Shown in pieces: positions 23,425 to 28,064 of a stretch of 28,064 nt of DNA. Within the stretch, counting starts at the first letter, position 1. Each line of letters starts with the position of its first letter. The translations under genes were made by a program, and so were the position numbers. The stretch is from Emiliania huxleyi CCMP1516 (lineage: Eukaryota; Haptophyta; Isochrysidales; Noelaerhabdaceae). The stretch is taken from contig NW_005198522.1 of the NCBI RefSeq assembly GCF_000372725.1, forward strand, positions 1 to 28,064, in the 5' to 3' direction. The notes beneath the pieces were generated by a model. It was not told the DNA's origin. It saw only the letters and a list, made by a program, of their open reading frames with translations, and did not search any database.

Positions 23425-26400
23425 TCAGTTGACGTCGGCGTTGAAGTCGTGCGCAAACAGCACCTCGGCAGACTCCTTGCAGAGCATCGAGAACATGGCG
23501 AGCTGGTCGGCCGCCTTGTCCTCGTCGTCCTCCTCGCGCGGCGACTGCGGCGGCGGCGCCTCCTTCTCGGCGACGCCGCCGAAGATGGCGCCCGGCACGT
23601 ACAGCTGTAGCAGGGACAGCGGGTCGTCGTCGACCTCGAGGCTCACGCTCACCGACGTCTCGCCTCCGTCGCTGGCGGAGTCCATGATGCCCGACTCGAT
23701 GCCCGTCTCCATCTCGATCTGCATGGCGCCCTCGTCGTCGTCGACGCCCTCCCCCTCCTCCTCCTTGGTGAAGAGCGTCTTCACGGGCGCGTCCCCGAGG
23801 TCGGGGCTCGCGCTCCGCACGCGAGACTTGCGCGACGAGCCCGAGCCGGTCGCTCGTCGCTGCTGGTGCCGCGGCTTGCTCTGCTGCTTCGCCGCCTGCT
23901 GCTCGTGGCGGCGCTGCGCGCGCGCCGCCTCCTCGAGCCGGCGCTTGTCGTTTATGCGCCGGTTGATGGCCTGCAGCTGCTGCGCGATGGTCTGCGGCGG
24001 GTCGTGCTTGGGCGGGCTCGGCGCCGGCGCCGCGCCGACCGGCACGTCGTTAGAGGCGGCGGCGACGGCGGCGGCGGCGGCGGCGGCCGCCGCCTCGGGC
24101 TGCGCCGCGACCCGCGCCGCGACGACGGCGGCCGCGACGGCGCCAGCGGGCGACGCCTGCGCCGTCGCCTGCGCCTGCGCCTGCGCCGCGGTCAGCACGG
24201 CCCTCGCCTGCGCCGCCGCGTGCGGGGCGAGCAGGACCGAGTGCGTCCGCGGCTCGGAGGTGGAGGCCTGCTCGATGCGCGAGCGCAGGCTCTTGGGCGT
24301 CAGCTTAGCAATCACTTTGAAGCCGCCCGACGTGCGCGACGGCGCCACCGTGTTGACCGCTGGCCGCGTCGGGCGGCGCTGCTGCGCGGGCGACTCGTAC
24401 TTGTCGGTGGCGCACGGCGACTTTGCGAGGTCGAGCAGCGCCTTTTCGGGCGAGAAGGGGTGCTCGCGGCTGCTGGAGCGCGCCGGCACGGGGGAGGAGC
24501 ACGCCCCCACGGCCTGGCGCTTGGGGAGCGGCGAGGTGCACCGGTCCGCCTCCGTCGGGCTGCTGCTGGCGCCGTCGTGGCTGGCGCCGTCCTGCCACCG
24601 CGCCATCTCTGGGTGCGGCCGGCGCAGGCTCCCGCCCCGAGCCGCGCGGCGCTCCTCGGCGGAGGGGTCGTACTGCGGGCGCAGGGGCTCGCGGAAGGGC
24701 GACTCCATCAGCGTCTTGAGAAAGTCGCCGCCGACGCCGTCCGCGTACTCGTCGAGCACCTCGGCGTAGTCGTCGAGCGCGGGGCCGGCCGCGGGCGCGA
24801 CGGCCTGCTTGCTGCGGCGCGGCTTGGGCGCGGAGAGGGCGCCCGTGAGGCCGCCGCGGGCCATCTCGGCCCGCCGCTTGACCGACGAGTTCCAGTGGTT
24901 CTTGATGGCGTTGTCGGTCCTGCCCGGCAGGCGCTTTGCAATCTCGGCCCACTTGTTGCCGAGCTCCAGGTGGGCCTGCATGATGATCTGGTCCTCCTCC
25001 TCGGTCCACGCATTCTTGGAGATGGTGGGATTGAGGTGGTTGTGCCACCGCTCGCGGCACTGCGGCGAGGGGGGGGGGGGGGGGTCTCGGTGAGGGGGGG
25101 GAGAGGGGGGGGGGGGGGGTTTTTAGGGGGGCAGGGGGGGGGGGGGGGGGGGGGGCGAGGGGGGGGGTGCGGGGGGGGGGGGTGGGGCGGGGGGGGGGGG
25201 GCGGGTGGAGGGGGGGGGAGGGGTGGGAGGGGGTAGAGGGGAGGGGGGGGGGGGGTGGGGTGGGGGGGGGGGGGGGGGGGGGCGGGTGGGAGAGGGGGGG
25301 GGCGGGGGGGCGTGGGGGGGGGGGGGGGGGGGTCGGGCATTGGGGGGAGGGGCTGGGGGGGAGGGGGATGGGGGGGGTGGGGGGAGGGGGGGGGGGGGCT
25401 GGGAGCGGGGGGGGGGGGGGGGGGGGCGGGGGGGGGGGGGGCGGGAGGGGACGAGGGCGGGGGGGGGGGGGGTTCGGCGGAGGGGGATGGGGGGGCGGGG
25501 GGGGGGGGGGGGGGCGGGGGGGGGGGGGGGGGGTGGCGGGGGGGGGGAAGGGGGGGGGGCGGGGCGGGGGGTCTTGGGGGGGGGGGGGGGGGGTCGGGGG
25601 GGGGGGGTGGGGGGACCAGGAGGGGGTCGGGGGGGGGAGAAACTACATGGGTCCCTAGTAGGGGGGGTGGTGGAGCGAAACGGGCGGGGAAACGTGGCAG
25701 CGGCATTTGCGCGCCTGCTTGCCGATGCGGCCGGGGAGCTTCGCGGCGATGGCGGACCAGCGCTTGGCGCCCTGCTCGGCGACGAGGGAGCGCAGCATCG
25801 CGTCCTCGGGATCCGACCACGGCCCCTTGACGATGAGGCCGTCCTGCTCGTTGTCGTCGCAGTCCTCTTTGATCGAGTCGTCGTCGAGCTCGAGCGAGGG
25901 CGTGCGGCGCGGGTCGATGGGCACGGGCGCCGCCGGAGCGGGGCGCTTGCGCGGCCGCGACTTGCTCGCCTTCTTGGGCGGCGCGAGGTCGGGCGAGAGG
26001 GCGTCAAAGTCGAGCGCTCCCTCGAGGCTGTCGTCGGGATCCGAGCGCGCCGCCTTGGCGGGCCGGCTGGAGGACCTGAACGGCGGGCGAGGGGAGCGAG
26101 GTGAGTGGGCGGCGGCGGAGCGGAGGAGGGTTGCGGGCGTGGGGCACGGGCGGCTCTCGCGCGGCGCGGGCGAGGGGAGCGGCGGCGGGCGGCTGCAGAG
26201 GTGGGTCAGAGGCGAGACGCTCTCGGCTCGGCGCTGAGAAGCGGGGTCGCACCCGGCGGAGCGCGGCGGCGGGCTCCTGCAGAGAGGCACAGAGGCGGTG
26301 AGTAGGGAGCTCCTGGGCGGGGTGAGGGGCCGCGCGAGGGGCCGCGCGCGCAGGGCTCGCGTCGGCGGCTCGCGCACAGGCGCAGGGCGCGATGCAGCTG

Positions 26401-26569
26401 CGCGCTGGGGGTCAGGGGGGGCGGCGCGGCCCAGGAGCGCGGAGCAGTGCTCGAGGAGGGGCGAGCGCACTTGGGAACAGCGGCCGCGCGCGTCCTCGAG
26501 CGCGTCATCGTCCGCGCGCGGCGAGAACCTTCCCACCGGTGGAACGCCTGGCGGGAGCTTCTTCGCGCT
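23425..26569 (-). CDS. R2R3-MYB transcription factor (c-MYB/3R-MYB-like DNA-binding domain), at least three exons
   Basis: Three minus-strand exons are seen. Exon A (26569 to about 26469) encodes [20 protein letters not shown]; its start is open and its edges are least certain. Exon B (26075-25715) encodes an acidic stretch ([20 protein letters not shown]) and repeat R2 ([20 protein letters not shown] ... LPGRIGKQ). Exon C (25059-23425) encodes [20 protein letters not shown], repeat R3 ([20 protein letters not shown] followed by WNSSVKRR), and a 450-residue Ala/Gln/acidic tail ending FNADVN. The [14 protein letters not shown] join is diagnostic for the family and requires a GC donor (CAG|GCGCGC). 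The tryptophans of both repeats are present, with no R1 repeat visible. The protein should act in the nucleus as a sequence-specific regulator; the closest family members control the cell cycle. No ATG is found for exon A, so a 5' exon probably lies beyond the dispersed repeat at 26597-26790. Confidence 0.85.
25069..25640. repeat. Extreme G-rich tract filling the MYB intron
   Basis: About 570 bases are nearly all G on the plus strand (C on the gene strand), broken by single A, T or C. The tract lies within the GC-AG intron 25714-25060. Long Gly, Pro and Arg frames over it are artefacts. It has many possible G-quadruplexes. Confidence 0.95.
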
Positions 26570-26596
26570 CTGCTTTCAAAAAACAATTCATCGTCG

Positions 26597-26790
26597 GGCT
26601 GCTAGGGGAAACCCGGAGCGCGGAGCTATCCCTCGGAGACCCGTGTTATGGCCCTGCGACCGCGCACCCCCGGGGCTAGGGCTCTCTAGCCCGTAACCCG
26701 ATGCCGATCATCCGGCCCGCTGGGTGCGCTTCTGAGCTCCCCGGCCCTGGATGTGAGGTTACCGACTGCACTCCAAGAGCTCCAAGTGCC
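26597..26790 (-). repeat. Dispersed repeat family, copy C
   Basis: The reverse complement reads cttggagctcttggagtgca, then cggtaacctcacatccaggg, gcgcacccagcgggccggat, ggctagagagccctagcccc, ataacacgggtctccgaggg and ttcccctagcagc. It is nearly identical to copy B. It lies just upstream of the first visible MYB exon, in the same sense as that gene. Confidence 0.9.
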
Positions 26791-27955
26791 TGCCCCTTGC
26801 GCCTTGGCCTGTAAGCTGTATCCAGGTTTCTGGCAACCCAGACAGAGGGAAACCAGAGGGCCCCCAGAACTTTTTGTAGCGGGTGTTTGGTGCTCCATTC
26901 TGGGCAACTCTCGATCGAGTTTCCCTGAGCAACTTCGGTAGGAGAGAGCTGGTCTGGTGCAAAATCTTGCAAAAATCGAGCAAAATATCCGGATATTTCC
27001 AGGAATCCTCGGGGTTTTGCCGATTTGGCTGATTTTGGGACCAACCGCAACCCCAGCCTCAGACTCGGCAACAAAACTCTCTCTGACTCGGCTCAGAGCC
27101 CGGAATTTGACGATTTGCGCGGATCACACCGATCTCATCCACATCTGACGTTCTGGTCCGCCCAGCCCGGGCCCCTGTCCATGTCGCGATGTCGACCGTC
27201 GTCAGAAAACCGAGCAGAAAACACCCACCTGCGTGGATCGCGTTACTTACACCAATGGCAAAAACCAAAATGCTACACAACAACAAGAATAACCAGTCCA
27301 ATGCTCGCACCAACGCGGCCAAAGCATAGATAGCAACCTCGAGAACCTCGAGCGAGAACACCCTCCCTCAGCCGGCGCGCTGCAACGCTGCCCTCGCCGC
27401 GGGGGCTAGATCCATTTCAGGACAGTTCATCACGATATAAAAACATTCCCTCGCCGCCCCCGCCCGTCCAGGAGCCCGAAACTCAGCCACCAAAGAAAGA
27501 AAGAATTTTACAAACAAAGAAAGAAAGCAGACAACGCAAGGGAGGGATGTCACCTAGTCCCTAAGAAAGAAAACAGACCAACCCAAACGAGGGATGGGAC
27601 GAGGACAGGGTCCCCACCTGCACGAGCAGGATTTTGGAAGGATGATCAGGGACACCCAGGGGAACGGGAGTGGGGAGCGCATCGCGACGGAGGCACCCAC
27701 ACCTAGTCCCTAGTCCCGGCTCCAGTCGCCAGTCGCGCACTTTTCTTTTTTGTGCTAGATTTTTTTTGTCGTTAGCATCCAGGGTTCCGGCTCCAGCCGG
27801 ATAGGGGTTCTGTTGCCACTGACTCGCGCCAAAACGCCCTACCTATTGCCGGCGCCAACCGCCAAGCCATCCAATCATCACCTGCGATCCTCCGTCTTTT
27901 ACGTCAGGAATTGGAGCAGGCTCACATCGCTTCCAGGGAGGGGGGCGCGCTTCTA
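26791..27955. other. Interval beyond the MYB gene, no supported gene
   Basis: The stretch is less GC-rich than the rest. One minus-strand frame (27361-27059) has a hydrophobic start (LAALVRALDWLFLLLCSIL), but it begins at GTG and shows no family. Purine tracts such as aagaaagaaag occur at 27494-27530. It may contain the MYB 5' exon, leader and promoter, which I cannot place. Confidence 0.4.
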
Positions 27956-27956
27956 C

Positions 27957-28064
27957 TCACGCCCCACCCCCCCCCTAGCATGGGGCGAAGCCTCTGGGGG
28001 GGTCGGGACCCCCCCCCTAGCATGCGGGGAAGCCTCTGGGGGGGGTCGGACCCCCCCCCCCCCT
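27957..28064. repeat. Two tandem copies of a 40-45 bp unit bounded by C runs, at window end
   Basis: ccccccctagcatgggg, gaagcctctggggggg and gtcgg repeat twice from about 27968 to the window edge. Alternating C and G runs could pair into strong hairpins. The array may continue outside the window. Confidence 0.8.

Noticed and set aside
24708..26104. Long Gly, Pro and Arg frames across the G-rich tract
   Set aside because: The tract is the MYB intron; the conserved [14 protein letters not shown] join shows it is removed.
27059..27361. Small hydrophobic minus-strand protein
   Set aside because: It begins at GTG, has no family match and loses its hydrophobic character after about 55 residues; it is probably chance in a less GC-rich stretch.

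Overview
This window is nuclear DNA from a GC-rich single-celled eukaryote, most likely a haptophyte-type alga. Typical eukaryotic proteins are present (CNOT9, V-ATPase proteolipid, R2R3-MYB, RCC1 and kelch F-box proteins), and many genes are split by introns that can be rebuilt by matching conserved protein blocks. Several introns start with GC instead of GT, which is common in haptophytes. The organellar-type OPR-RAP protein and the plastid-type M41-like protein suggest a photosynthetic lineage. The taxonomic assignment is inference; no rRNA or organelle gene is present to confirm it.

Layout from left to right. At 1-724 (minus) is the 5' part of a probable Na+/H+ exchanger with a signal peptide. 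From 725 to 3033 there is no gene but several repeats, including a fold-back element with perfect 94-bp arms. At 3034-4453 (minus) is an F-box/RCC1 seven-blade propeller gene with one frameshift. At 5675-6845 (minus) is a five-exon V-ATPase subunit c gene whose essential glutamate is serine. At 7977-12276 (plus) is a giant OPR-RAP gene with about 24 nearly identical 38-residue repeats, a RAP domain and an Ala/Glu tail. At 12771-13412 (plus) is an MgtC-family gene, followed by a TG microsatellite and a MITE with an 8-bp target duplication (13520-14077). At 14493-15625 (plus) is an F-box/kelch gene, again with a one-base frameshift. At 16430-18055 (plus) is an unrecognised protein gene whose end lies in a dispersed repeat. 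At 18249-19130 (minus) there may be an unrecognised gene. At 19304-20688 (minus) is CNOT9 in four exons. At 20963-22899 (plus) is a plastid-type M41-like metalloprotease homologue with two repeat-filled introns. At 23425-26569 (minus) is an R2R3-MYB gene with an almost pure C/G intron. The last 1.3 kb holds repeats and no convincing gene.

The genes do not form an operon or pathway; they are unrelated eukaryotic loci on both strands. The interest lies in genome architecture: GC-AG introns, an intron-like insertion flanked by a 14-bp direct repeat, a dispersed repeat found on the upstream side of three genes, small non-autonomous transposon-like elements, and repeat-array expansion inside a coding region. 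Four frameshifts in three genes lie in GC-rich repeats or runs, so some may be sequencing or assembly errors.
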